From: Sambucus nigra
Lineage: Eukaryota > Streptophyta > Magnoliopsida > Dipsacales > Adoxaceae
Length of the DNA stretch: 64,000 nucleotides
Direction of reading: 5' to 3'
NCBI GenBank assembly: GCA_949130495.1
Contig: OX422209.1
Coordinates: 696,863,757 to 696,927,756 of the forward strand
Of this stretch, positions 1-10,009 are shown in pieces; position 1 is the stretch's first letter, and every line of letters starts with the position of its first letter. Below the pieces are notes generated by a model. It saw only the letters and a program-made list of their open reading frames with translations. It made no database searches and was not told the origin of the DNA. The translations under genes were made by a program, and so were the position numbers.

Positions 1-443
1 CTGCGTTTTTGAAAAAATGGTGGGAGGGATCATATAAAGAAAACAAAACCACACGATTAATGAAAATGGAATAAAAATTAAATTATTATTATGTAGATTT
101 GATGTAGTCTAATACACGTGCTTGATAATGAGAAGTGGAAAGTAAAGATGTGTGCTTATTTAGCTTGTATCCTAAAGGAACAATGGTCAGTATTTCCAAG
201 TCGATAAAAATGAATTGTTACGATTAAATAAAGACTTTTACAGTAAAGTCATATCAAATATCACATATTTACATATCAACTTGTTTCGAAAATATTGAAA
301 AATGAAAGGTCTACGAATCTTCTTGCATACCAATACGACATAATATTTTTTTTTGGAGAGTTAGTATATCTATTTTGCTTGAGTTTAAACAATACACGAT
401 TATATTAAATTATAACTAATTTAATGTCTTTTATTTGAGCGAG
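1..443. other. AT-rich intergenic sequence, no gene seen
   Basis: AT-rich sequence with scattered stops in all frames. No domain, RNA gene or repeat structure was recognised here. Confidence 0.5.

Positions 444-500
<57 letters not shown>
444..500. repeat. Compound (TC)n-(CA)n microsatellite
   Basis: About 13 TC dinucleotides run directly into about 16 CA dinucleotides. The translation through it is a meaningless RERE/CVCV run, so any ORF spanning it is not a gene. Confidence 0.97.
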
Positions 501-501
<1 letters not shown>

Positions 502-865
502 TGCATTTATACTTAAAAAATAAAATTTAAACACCCTACCTTCACATATTAAGTAACAAAATAATGGAAAAAGAAGGGCCAAAAGACAAATCAATGGAAT
601 AAAGTTTCTTTTATTAAACATTTATGAACTTAAGCGTACAATCGTGTTTCAAATAAAATAATAAGAAAATTACAAAGAACAATGATCACCTTGAATCCTT
701 TATTTCGCACTAAGTTGGTTTCTTTAACCTTAAACAACTATCAAGGCATCTTCGTTCCACATTAGATTTATTCTCATTATTAAACGAGCTGCAAAAAATG
801 TTTTATCAGTAAAATAATAGTTTTTGTAAAAATCAACAAGAAAAGTATATAAATAAAGGGACGCG
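501..865. other. AT-rich intergenic sequence
   Basis: No gene recognised. The segment lies downstream of the minus-strand extensin gene, and no structure other than AT richness is visible. Confidence 0.5.
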
Positions 866-978
866 TTAAAGGAACCCCCAAAATTTCTCCCAAACACCAT
901 ACAATGCATAAAAGAATTGTATCATGTTTCAAAAATAGTACTATGGTGTTGTGGAGAATTTTTTTGGTGCCTTTAGAA
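866..978. repeat. MITE-like imperfect hairpin
   Basis: The left arm (866 to about 902) is imperfectly complementary to the right arm (about 938-978). Both arms contain a TAAAGG(C/A)ACC-like outer block and a TTCTCC..AACACCATA inner block. The outer sequence, read on the minus strand (GGGTTCC..ACGCG..CCTTTA), resembles the GGGTGCC..GCGGACCTTTAAAAATA motif repeated at 4.6-5.1 kb, so the two may share an ancestor. No target duplication was identified. Confidence 0.45.
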
Positions 979-1025
979 TCACCCATAATTAAAAAAAGAC
1001 ATACCTTATTGTTATTTAGCTAATA

Positions 1026-3575
1026 TTAGTTCAACAACCTTATGGGAGAAGGAGGATTTCTGTTGAAAAAGGGAAATGGTGGTAAAGGAAGTAAAGGTGG
1101 TAAAGTAAGTAATGGTGGCCTTTGGGATGGTGGAGGTGGTCTTCGGAATGGTGGTGGGGGTCTTCGAGACGGTGGAGGGGGTCTTCGAGATGGCAGTGGT
1201 GGAGGTCTTCGGGATGGGGGTGGTGGTGGTCTTCGATATAGGGGTGGTGGGGGTCGTCGGGATGGTGGCGGGGGTGGTCTTCGAGACGGAGGTGGGGGCC
1301 TTCGAGATGGTGGTGGAGGTGGTCTTCGGGATGGTGGCGGGGGTGGTCTTCTGAACGGAAGTGGGGGCCTTCGAGATGGTGGTGGGGGTGGTCTTCGGGA
1401 TGGTGGTGGGGGTGGTCTTTGGGATGGTGGTGGTGGAGATATTTGGGATAGTGGTGGTGGTCGTGATGCTGATGGTGGTGGTGGTGGCGGTGGAGATATT
1501 TGGAATGGTGGTGGTGGTGATGCCGATGGTGGTGGTGGTGGTGGTGGTGATATTTGGGATGGTGGTGGCGGTGGAGATGCTGATGGTGGTGGTGGTGATA
1601 TTTGGGATGGTGGTGGCGGTGGAGATATTTGGAATGGTGGTGGTGGTGATGCCGATGGTGGTGATATTTGGGATGGTGGTGGTGGTGGTGATGCTGATGG
1701 TGGTGGTGGTGATATTTGGGATGGTGGTGGCGGTGGAGATATTTGGAATGGTGGTGGTGGTGATGCCGATGGTGGTGGTGGTGATATTTGGGATGGTGGT
1801 GGCGGTGGAGATATTTGGGATGGTGGTGGCAGTGGGGATATTTGGAATGGTGGAAGTGGTGATGCCAATGGTGGTGGTGGTGATATTTGGGATGGTGGTG
1901 GCGGTGGAGATATTTGGGATGATGGTGGTGGTGGTGTTAGTGGTAATGGAGATAGAGGTGATAGGGGATTATAAACGTCAGGAGGTTGTGGTGACAAAGA
2001 TGGTTGTGGTGGCGATATGAGAATATTTTCAGGAGAAGGTGATGAAGATGGTGGTGGCGGAGACATGTATACCAATATTTTATAAGGTGATGGTGATGGA
2101 GATGGCTGTGGTAATGATTCAAAAATATGAGGCAATGGTGATGGGGATAGTGTTGGTGAGGAATTGTAAAAAGGAGGAACAGAAGATGATGGGGATAATT
2201 GTTGTGGGGATATGTCAACATAGGAAGGTTGTGGGGATGGTGAAGATTGTTTTGGTGGTTGAGATATGTGTCTAAAAGTTGGCGAAGGTGATGGAGATAG
2301 TTGCAGTGGGGATATATCAACATAGGAAGGTTGTGGTGATGGTGAAGATTCTTGTGACGGTACATACATCTCTATAAAAGTTGGCGAAGGTGACGGGGAT
2401 AGTTGTTGTGGGGATATGTCAACATAGGAAGGTTGTGGTGATGGTGAATATTGTTGTGGTGGTTGAGAGGTGTGTATAAAATTTGGCAAGGGTGATGGAG
2501 ATGGAGATGGAGATGGTGGTGGGAATTTTGAAGCATAAGGAGACAATGGTGATAAAAGTGGTGATCCAGAGGATGGATATGGAGAAAGTGATGGAGAAAC
2601 GGGTGGTATAGATTTATAAGGAGGTAGTGGTGACAGTGATGGTGTTGGTTGGGATATATAGGTAGGAGGATGTGCCGGAGAAGGTGGTGGGGATTTATAA
2701 ATTTCAGGAGGTAATGGCAACTGGGATGGTGTTGGGGATGAATATATATAGGGGGGAGGGGTTGATTGAAAATATGGTGGTGGTGGTGGAGATTTGTTAA
2801 CAAAAGGAGGAAGTTCTGATGGGGATGGTGCAAGGGGTGTATAGATAGTTGGAGGAAAAGGTGACACAGAAGGTTGTGGTGGGGGTTTGTAAGGATCAAG
2901 AGGAAGTGGTGATTGAGATGAGGGTGGGGGGGTATTATAAACATAAGGAGGAGGTGGGGGTGACTTTGGAGAAGTTTGTGGTGGGGGACTATAAGGATTA
3001 GGAGGATATAGTGATTGAGATGGGGGTGGAGGGGAATTATAATCATAAGGAGGTGGTGGGGGTGATTTTAGAGTAGGTTGCGGTGGGGGTCTGTAAGGAT
3101 TGGGAGGAGGTGGAGATAGAGACGGTGGTGGAGGGGAATTATAAATATAAGGTGTTGGTGGTGGTGGTGACTTGTAATAGTAGGGAGGTGGCCTTCGATG
3201 TCGTGGTGGTGGTGGTGACTTGCGATGACGTCGTGGTGGTGGTGGTGACTTGCGATAACGCGTTGGTGACTTATAATAGTAGGGAGGTGGCTTTCGGTAT
3301 CGTGGTGGTGATCTATAGTAGTGGGGAGGTGGCTTGCGGTATCGTGGGGGCAGTGGAGGTGACTTGTAAAAGTAAGGAGGTTGCTTGCGGTATCGCCACG
3401 ACGGTGGGGACTTGTAGTAGTAATGAGGTGGCTTGTATTGACGTGGTGGCGGGGACTTGTATATATGTTGTGGTGGCCATGGTCGACGAATATGAGATTG
3501 TTGATCAGCCATAACATTTGTAGCTAAGATACATATTATGAGGGCAAAAAGTAATGGAAGCCATAAGGTTGCCAT
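1026..3575 (-). CDS. Extensin-like hydroxyproline-rich cell-wall protein
   Basis: A single-exon ORF of 849 residues. The start is the ATG at 3575; upstream in-frame codons are only TTG. Residues 1-23 form a classic signal peptide (hydrophobic core LLFALIICIL, ending NVMA), so the protein is secreted. Residues of about 35-150 are Tyr/Lys-rich with repeated YYYKSPP and YRKPPP motifs. The middle carries SPPPP with YVY/YIY motifs typical of extensin cross-linking sites. Residues of about 560-720 repeat SQISPPPPP and SASPPPPF. The last stretch of about 110 residues repeats SRRPPPPP, then ends in a short NRNPPSPIRLLN tail. Family knowledge: prolines in such motifs are hydroxylated and arabinosylated, and Tyr residues cross-link the wall network. 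The frame is open over 2.55 kb despite extreme repetitiveness, which argues for selection. The glycine-rich frame on the other strand is its complement, not a gene. The Arg-Pro C-terminal block is unusual. Confidence 0.88.
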   Translation of the reverse strand: MATLWLPLLFALIICILATNVMADQQSHIRRPWPPQHIYKSPPPRQYKPPHYYYKSPPSWRYRKQPPYFYKSPPLPPRYRKPPPHYYRSPPRYRKPPPYYYKSPTRYRKSPPPPRRHRKSPPPPRHRRPPPYYYKSPPPPTPYIYNSPPPPSLSPPPPNPYRPPPQPTLKSPPPPPYDYNSPPPPSQSLYPPNPYSPPPQTSPKSPPPPPYVYNTPPPSSQSPLPLDPYKPPPQPSVSPFPPTIYTPLAPSPSELPPFVNKSPPPPPYFQSTPPPYIYSSPTPSQLPLPPEIYKSPPPSPAHPPTYISQPTPSLSPLPPYKSIPPVSPSLSPYPSSGSPLLSPLSPYASKFPPPSPSPSPSPLPNFIHTSQPPQQYSPSPQPSYVDISPQQLSPSPSPTFIEMYVPSQESSPSPQPSYVDISPLQLSPSPSPTFRHISQPPKQSSPSPQPSYVDISPQQLSPSSSVPPFYNSSPTLSPSPLPHIFESLPQPSPSPSPYKILVYMSPPPPSSSPSPENILISPPQPSLSPQPPDVYNPLSPLSPLPLTPPPPSSQISPPPPPSQISPPPPLASPLPPFQISPLPPPSQISPPPPPSQISPPPPSASPPPPFQISPPPPPSQISPPPPSASPPPPPSQISPPSASPPPPFQISPPPPPSQISPPPPSASPPPPPSQISPPPPPPPSASPPPPFQISPPPPPPPSASRPPPLSQISPPPPSQRPPPPPSRRPPPPPSRRPPLPFRRPPPPPSRRPPPPPSRRPPPPSRRPPPPPSRRPPPPLYRRPPPPPSRRPPPLPSRRPPPPSRRPPPPFRRPPPPSQRPPLLTLPPLLPLPPFPFFNRNPPSPIRLLN

Positions 3576-3645
3576 TTTCAACAACTCGAATAGATTACCC
3601 GAGTTGTGATGGATTAGAAGATCACTTCTATGGCTAATTGTGAGT

Positions 3646-3681
3646 GAATTTATAAAGGGAAGGCTTACCCCTTATATAGTA
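3646..3681 (-). promoter_or_regulatory. Candidate TATA boxes of the extensin-like gene
   Basis: Two TATA-like boxes lie upstream of the ATG at 3575 on the minus strand: CTTTATAAATTC (3647-3658) and CTATATAAG (3672-3680). Either gives a short leader of roughly 45-75 bases, normal for extensin genes. Which one is used cannot be decided from sequence. Confidence 0.55.
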
Positions 3682-4278
3682 ATCCCTTCATGCCATTTTC
3701 TAATAGCTGTTGTCTTTGAATAAAGATCACATTTCCATTCAAAATGATATATGGACCTACAAATAATTAACCTCGATATATAGGCCGTGTGATAATCAAA
3801 ATAACAAAATGCTACATTTTAGGGTTTGGGTGAGAATTACGTGGTTGTGGGAATTGTATAAAGTTTGGCAGGTATGTAGTTCTGATTAAATAATTTCAAA
3901 ATATTCACTAAGTGCCTTGCCAAATAGGAAATAGGAAATAGAACACATTTAAATTGAGAATTTGGTCCGATGCCGAAATTAGATAGTGGGCTTTAAGTAT
4001 CCCTTTCTCTTCGTTCATTTACACCGAGGCAGCTCTCCCTCCAAGTTATCCTCTTTCTTGATGTTTGTCCTTTTTTTTTCCTTTTTTTTTTGTCTTTAGA
4101 CATTATAATACCACCTATTATACAGCATACTTCATCTGCACCACAAGTATGATTACAGGACTATGGGGTGTCTTAAAAACCGTAAAGAAAATGATTTTAA
4201 TATAAATAGAATTATGAAATCAACACATATAACACAATCCAAATTAAGTTAACATAATTTCATGAGTGGTGATATGCT
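3682..4278. other. Upstream region of the extensin-like gene
   Basis: Non-coding, AT-rich, with poly-T tracts near 4070-4090. It presumably includes the distal promoter of the minus-strand extensin-like gene. No specific element is claimed. Confidence 0.4.
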
Positions 4279-5498
4279 TACCGGTATGTATTACCGGCAT
4301 TTTACCGGATACTTTTTTTTCCTTTTTTTTTAAAGTTTTTTATTCTTTTATTTTTAAAAACAGTTTTCTATTAATAAAAAAACAGTTTTTTAAATAGTTT
4401 TTAACTATTTTTGTAAACTATTTATAAAATGATTTTACAAAAAAAATTAAAATCAACGACACACGAATCCGATTAAATATGTGCACTGATGTGTCGCATC
4501 TGTGTGGATTCATTTTTGAGCGCTGACGGGATCCACATCATAGGACCCCTAAAAACGAATCAATCACAACACGTAACGTCAGTGAGATGCATAAGAGAAT
4601 ATTGGAAGGGGGGAGGAGTGCCGTTGACAAGGACATTTAAAAATAAGAGAATATTTATTGGGGGTGACACACTGAAATGACGTGTCGCGATTGGTTAGTG
4701 CAGCCGACGCAGACCCACATCATCAACGCAATTGACATCGCGATTAGTTAGTACCGCTGACGCGGAGCCATGTTCCCAGATCATATTCAACAAATAAATT
4801 TAATTTTAATTTTAATAAAAAATTATCAGAAAATAAAAGTTAGTTTAATATAAATAAATAAAACCTTTTTTTTTCACATTTTTAAACAGTTTAAGAAATA
4901 AAAAATAATGGGTGCCGCTGGCGCGGACCTTTAAAAATATGAGAATATTGAGTAAATGGGTATTTAAGGTCTAAATGAGTTGGCATTCAGTAAAAAAAAG
5001 GAGGGCGAACCTTTAAACAATTTTAAGAAATGTTGTAAAATTAAAAAAAAAGTTAAAAAATAAGGGGGTGCCGCTGGTGCGGACATTTAAAAATAAGAGA
5101 ATATTGGGTAAATGGATGTTTGAGGGAGTAAATGAATTAAAAATAATATAAAAAAACATACCGCACCATATTCATCACACAGTTTGATTACTGTCGCTAC
5201 CCCGGTTCCACATCCAACAAATGATGTGGGTGTGCAAATGTGGGTCCGCGTCAGCAATACTAATCAATCGTGATATCATGTCAATAAACATAGTTTTTTA
5301 TTTATTTATGAAAGAAATATTTTTTAATTTAATTAAAAAAACTGTTTAGTTAATATAATTTTTTTTTATATCAATAGGAAAACTGATTTTTTTATATATA
5401 AAAAACTGTTTTTATTCAATTGTTAAAAATAAAATAATAGAAACTTAAAAAAAAAGAAAAATGATGATCCGGTAATATTCCGGTAAAACAGTCCGGTA
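4279..5498. mobile_element. Unclassified inverted-repeat element with TACCGG ends
   Basis: The left end reads TACCGG..TTACCGG..TTTACCGGAT and the right end is its imperfect reverse complement (rc: TACCGG..TTTACCGG..TTACCGGAT), giving terminal inverted repeats of about 35 bp with three CCGG blocks each. Inside are poly-A/T runs, inverted copies of a CGCGATTAGTTAGT..CCGCTGACGCGGA sequence (about 4685-4775 against 5245-5275), and three direct copies of a separate motif. There is no transposase. No convincing target duplication is visible, so the superfamily is open (Mutator-like is possible). The 63-codon frame at 4489-4680 is probably not a gene. Confidence 0.65.
4612..5140 (+). repeat. Three dispersed direct copies of a GC-island/AT motif
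   Basis: Copies begin near 4612, 4910 and 5066. Each has GG(A/G)TGCCG(C/T)TG(A/G)C followed by GGAC(C/A)TTTAAAAATA and then GAGAATATT; the last two continue into a GTAAATGG block. A degenerate version of the GC-rich part (GCCGCTGGCGC, CCGCTCACGCGGACC) recurs in the element at 8062-9064. Confidence 0.7.
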
Positions 5499-5637
5499 CA
5501 TATATAGTTTTCCTAGTTTCATACATAGTCGAATTAAAATAAAATATTTTTTTCTTGCAAAGTTTTAATTTCAATACTTTAATACAAAATATAACTAATC
5601 TATGTTTGTCTACAACTTTGGGTTCTTACAATCTAAT

Positions 5638-5950
5638 CAGGGCCGGTCCCGAGAATTTTGGGGCCCGAGGCGAACTTTTGATTTGGGGGCGCATATTTAA
5701 CAAAGAGATTTTTTTTATTAATTTATAAATTGTTGATTTTTTTAACTGAAAATATGTGGATTTATTTTTCGAAAGTTTCGGCAAATTTAAATGTTTATCC
5801 ATTTAGTTTTCAACAATTTTTTGGGGGACAATTGAAAAATGACGCGACAAATATATATATGCATATGAAATTTTGGGCCCCCTAAAATGCATCGAAAATC
5901 GGGGGGTCCGAGACGGTCGCCTCTCTCGCCTCCCCTCAAAACCGGCTCTG
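5638..5950. mobile_element. hAT-type MITE (313 bp)
   Basis: The ends are CAGGGCCGGTCCCGAG and, on the other strand, CAGAGCCGGTTTTGAG, forming terminal inverted repeats. Perfect 8-bp target duplications (AATCTAAT at 5630-5637 and 5951-5958) flank it, the hallmark of hAT insertion. The interior is non-coding with G-rich and C-rich subterminal stretches. It is non-autonomous. Confidence 0.93.
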
Positions 5951-5958
5951 AATCTAAT

Positions 5959-6202
5959 CTCCTTAAAATAAAATTCCCCTCGAAACTAAGTTTATTAGTT
6001 TAAAAAATTAAACAGTAAAAAACTATGCACAAAATCAAATGACATCATATATACATAGTCGCCACAATGAATTTCCGTAATTTACGCGGACCAAATATTT
6101 TAACAAACCCACTAAAAGATATTTTTAGAAAAACCATTTAAATTAATTGCACGGTCGTAACATTATATACGCATCAAAAGGAAAGGAAAGCTGAACGAAA
6201 AG
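5959..6202. other. Spacer between two hAT MITEs
   Basis: AT-rich non-coding spacer. Nothing recognised. Confidence 0.4.
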
Positions 6203-6210
6203 ATTAACGC

Positions 6211-6638
6211 TAGTAGTGGCAAAATGTGGCCCAAATAATAAAACAGTCCATATTAGCCCAAGCATCTAAATATGGCGCCCATATTTAAAAGTTGTGAGTT
6301 AAATATGGGACCCATATTTCAAAGCTATGAGTTAAATGTGGGGCCCATATTTCAAAGCAAGAAATCAAATATGGAGCCCAATTTTAAAAGATACAAATCA
6401 AATATAATACTCATTTTAAAAAGTTATGAGTAAAATATGAGTTTTTTTTTTATATATACCTCGAATTGTAATACTTAATTTAGTAAAAAAATATTGGGTT
6501 GGTCCAACCCATATTTGGTCCGCCCATATTTGGCCCAGCCCACATTTAACCCAACCCATATTTGGCCCAACCCACATTTAGCCCAACCCATATTTGACCC
6601 GCCCAAATTAGGTCCAACCCATAATTTTGCCAGTGCTA
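6211..6638. mobile_element. hAT-type MITE (428 bp) with GGGCC/CCCAAC-rich arms
   Basis: Terminal inverted repeats TAGTAGTGGCAAAAT and (rc) TAGCACTGGCAAAAT, flanked by perfect 8-bp duplications ATTAACGC (6203-6210 and 6639-6646). The left half repeats AAATATGG..CCCATATTT-like phrases about every 40 bp. The right half repeats CCCAACCCATATTTGG about every 25 bp. The element is therefore mostly short subterminal repeats and non-coding. Confidence 0.92.
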
Positions 6639-6646
6639 ATTAACGC

Positions 6647-7290
6647 CATGCACGTACAACTTAACACTCACTCCAAACATTTGGAGACAAAGTATTAAAT
6701 ATATAGTGAATTACACAACCTAGCATTCATATACACCACAAATAAAATGGACATGTGTAGAAAATAAAGAGGGGAACTATTACTCAAAACATATGAATCT
6801 ATTGAGTTTTCAACATATTTCATAACAATATACCTATGAATATATTTATTTTTAAAAATAATAAAAAAGTTACAATTTTTAATCAATTTGGCATATTCGA
6901 TCTCCAAAGTGAGAAGATTATTTACAATAAAAGTCATCCGAAAATGCTACTTGGAAGAGGGTGAGATAATGATCACAAGTTTCAACAATTATAAATGCAG
7001 GCATTCATCTAATTTTCTAATCATCCACTTCTAAGTTGTACTTTTTTATGAAATTTTTTGTACATAATTTTCTATTTATAGAGATCATATATATCAAATT
7101 TGATTGAAAAATATATTTTTTTAATATTAAAAACTAGAAGGTATGTCGATAACATGTATATTGGAGAGTCATATTATCTATTAAGTACAAAACTTGAAAG
7201 AGTTACGCATACAAAATGTATCTCTTTTTGTAATAGGTATAGCTATGTTTGTTACTATATCACTCCACAAGTGTAAATGAAAGCTTTTAA
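6647..7290. other. Intergenic sequence
   Basis: AT-rich with no recognisable gene. An 80-codon minus-strand frame (6695-6937) has no recognisable domain and ordinary AT-rich composition, so it is not called. Confidence 0.45.
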
Positions 7291-7592
7291 GGATCCGTTT
7301 GGTTCGTCGTGAAATACTTTTCACCGTGTTAAAAGTACATGGTGAATTATTAGCTTGATGATTTTGTTTTCACCATCTCCGTTTGGATGATCGAGTTTTC
7401 ATTAGGTGAAAATTTTAACTTTTTCATCATTTGTTGTTTGGATGGTCAAAATGAATATGGTGAAAAAATAAAATGGCCATATTACCCTCATACTTCAAAT
7501 ACACATAATTATTTTGATTTTCATCACACAATTATCATTGGCCATTAAAAAATATGCATTTACCTCAAACTCAAATTTGACACAATTCCCTC

Positions 7593-7990
7593 CCCCCCCC
7601 CCCACAACTAGTCATATTTGGCTACGCAAGACAAATAAGTAAAAAAACAGTACCATTAAAAAAAGTCCTAATTAAAAAAGAAAACAGTCCCAATTTAAAA
7701 AAAAAGTTCTCAACAATGAAAAAAACTGTCATTTGTAAAAAACAATCACAATTAAAAAAAAAGGAGCCAACTATAAAAATAATAGTCCACAATAAAAAAA
7801 AATAGTTCTCAACAATGAAAAAACAGTCCCAATTAAAAAAAAAGTTTTCAACATTGAAAAAAAATAGCACTAATTTAAAAAAAAAACAGCCCAATTAAAA
7901 AAAAAAAGTCCCAACTATAAAAAAAAAGTGTTCCAATTAAAAGAATTAAAAAAAATAGTTCCCAACTATGAAACCGTCCCAATTAGTAAA
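7593..7990. repeat. C-tract followed by an A-rich degenerate repeat array
   Basis: A run of about 12 C is followed by roughly 400 bp of irregular units of about 20-40 bp built from AAAAAACAGTCCCAATTAAA and AAAAGTTCTCAACAATG phrases. Frames through it are Phe/Lys runs and are not coding. Confidence 0.7.
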
Positions 7991-8061
7991 AAAATTCCGA
8001 ACACATTAGCATGCGCCAAACAAATATTCATTTTTTTTTTAATTTTTTAATTTTTTTTATG

Positions 8062-9064
8062 GGAATAGCTATTCCCACACCCTACATATTGTCCCCCACA
8101 CCCTTTGAATAATAAATGACAATTGTGCCCTTAAATTTATAAAATCTAAATGTCCAATTTTTTCACCTCCAACTAAAATAAATACATTTGATAAAAAAAA
8201 ATTTATAATTTCAATAAAAAACTGTTTTTTATAAATAATAAAAAAAATTGTTTATAAAACGTAAAATCTCATCTATTTGTTTTATTAAAAAACTGTATAT
8301 AAGACGTAAAATTTGTTTTTCTTAAGAGACCGTTTTCTTGAAAAAATGTTTTTTTTTATTTACAAATTTTATTTTTGGTTAAAAACTATTTTTTTGTATT
8401 ATATTAAAAATAATCTGTTTACTATTTTGAAAAAATATTGTCCGCGGCAGCGATATGTATAGGTGGTCCGACCACCTATACATGCCGCTGGCGCAGAGCA
8501 TTTTTTCTAATATGTTGGTCCGCGCCAACGGTAAGTATAAGTGGTCGGACTGCCTATACATACCGCTCACGCGGACCATTTTTTTATATAGTAAAAAGAC
8601 TGTTTTTAAAATAGTAAAAGAAACAGTTTTTAACTGAAAAAATAAATAACGAAACAATTTTTTTAAATAAATAAAAGAAATAGTTTTTAACTAGAAATGA
8701 TAAAAAGAATGTCCATTTTTTTAAATAAACAACGAAGCAGTTTTTTTATCAACCTCCATTTAAATAAAAAATAATATGTTTTTTTAAATAACATAATGTT
8801 TTTAAAATGAAAAAATAACTTTTATAATTTTTATATTTTCAGAATATTAAAATTTTAATTTTCTAGAATATTAGAATTTTATTTTTCAGAATATTATGTT
8901 TTTATTTTTTTTCATAATATTACCTTTTTTTAAAGTAATAGATTTTTGGGCAAAAGATTATATTTGTTCAAATCATATATGCATATAGGGTCTTTTGATC
9001 TTTTAGTATTTAAATATTGAAAAGGGTGCGGGGAAGACATAGAGGGTGTAGGAATAGCTATTCC
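8062..9064. mobile_element. AT-rich inverted-repeat element (about 1 kb)
   Basis: The left end GGAATAGCTATTCCCACACC continues into a CCCTACAT..CCCCCACACCCTTTGAATA block, mirrored at 9010-9064, giving an imperfect inverted repeat of about 55 bp. The outermost 14 bp, GGAATAGCTATTCC, is itself palindromic. The interior is A/T-run sequence with a GC-rich island at 8440-8575 that has its own hairpin. No transposase. Flanks are poly-T/A, so target duplications cannot be judged. Confidence 0.75.
8455..8483. repeat. Perfect 29-bp palindrome
   Basis: Two 14-base arms (ATGTATAGGTGGTC and its complement) surround a single central C. A second, imperfect copy of the same module with flanking GCC..CGCGG sequence lies at about 8520-8572. 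Confidence 0.9.
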
Positions 9065-9247
9065 ATTTTTTAAAATTATTTTTAAAATTTTAAATTATTT
9101 AAAAAAAATTATTATTATTATTTTTTTTAATTTTTTTAATTTTTAAATAAAAAATCAAATTTAATTATTTTTAAATGAATATTTAATGATCATGTTAATT
9201 GAGAGAGAGAAATGAATGTGTGATAGTTCACTACACCAAAACAGCCG

Positions 9248-9620
9248 ATTTGTAAGTGTTTTAAACACTTACAAATAGGTGCGTTGCAAAAAAATTGTAA
9301 GTGTTCATAACCGTTGCAAATGTCATTTACAAGTGTTCATTGGGAACAAATATCCGTGTCAAACAACCGTTACAAAAAAAATTGTAAGTGTTCTGAACAC
9401 TTACATGTTAAGATTTTGCAAGTGTTTAAAACACTTACAAAATTTTTGTTTGCAAGTGTTCAGAACACTTGCAAAATTCAGCAACTGTTTTTAATTTACA
9501 ACGGTTATAAACACTTGCAAAAGAGAATATATATATTTTGTTTGTGACGGTTCAGAACACTTACAAATATTAATATGTAAGAAAATAATGTTCATTTTAT
9601 AAGTGTTATGAACACTTACA
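9248..9620. repeat. Left subterminal repeat array of the first CACTA
   Basis: About a dozen copies of (G)TAAGTGTT / AACACTTAC(AA), mostly as head-to-head pairs such as AAGTGTTTTAAACACTT, AAGTGTTCTGAACACTT and AAGTGTTCAGAACACTT. Such arrays are typical of CACTA subterminal regions. Confidence 0.92.
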
Positions 9621-9766
9621 TAAATTAAAATAAAAAAATTCCACCACATACCACTAAACCTCACATATAACAAACAATAAAAATAGCAAAAAACATAACA
9701 ATTATATCCAAACACTTTCATACAATACTTCATGATATGTTCGACATAAACAAACAGTCATCAAGA

Positions 9767-10007
9767 AAGCAAGCAAGAGCACCAAAGGTATATATTGAGT
9801 ATTCTCCTTAACAAACTTCATACATCTAGTTATTGTATCCAAATACACATGTACCATAACCCTATTAGTACAACAAGGAAATCGTGTCGATAAGAGCATT
9901 TTCACTAGTTCCCTCAAGAGGCCACTGTCAGTACTCACCGCCTCGTCGCTAAATGACTCTCCAAGTGCATAAAATACGAAATCAGAGCTTCTACCACTTC
10001 AGCATTC
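9767..10007 (-). pseudogene. Captured exportin-T (tRNA export receptor) exon fragment
   Basis: The minus-strand translation contains NAEVVEAL..SYFMHL, then after a 1-base frameshift GESFSDEAV, GLLRELVKMLLSTRFPC, VYLDTITRCMKFVKENTQYI and PLVL. This matches my recollection of the central HEAT-repeat region of plant exportin-T (PAUSED in Arabidopsis), which exports tRNA from the nucleus with Ran-GTP. The fragment starts just after an AG acceptor (10008-10009), so exon-intron structure was copied at the DNA level. About 80 codons of a protein of roughly 1000 residues remain. It is non-functional as it stands, and its presence inside CACTA ends indicates transduplication. Downstream, the expected sequence after the QYIPLVL block is lost. 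Confidence 0.8.
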
Positions 10008-10009
10008 CT

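Noticed and set aside
1042..2020. Long plus-strand glycine-rich and Met/Val-rich frames
   Set aside because: They are the complement and shifted reading of the proline-rich extensin gene (CCN codons read as GGN). There is no signal peptide, and the opposite strand has the signal peptide, extensin motifs and TATA boxes.
2372..3517. His/Leu-rich minus-strand frames overlapping the extensin gene
   Set aside because: Frame-shifted readings of the same repeats; no independent support.
4489..4680. 63-codon frame in the TACCGG element
   Set aside because: Its C-terminal part is the repeated GTGCCG..TTTAAAAATA motif that recurs non-coding nearby.
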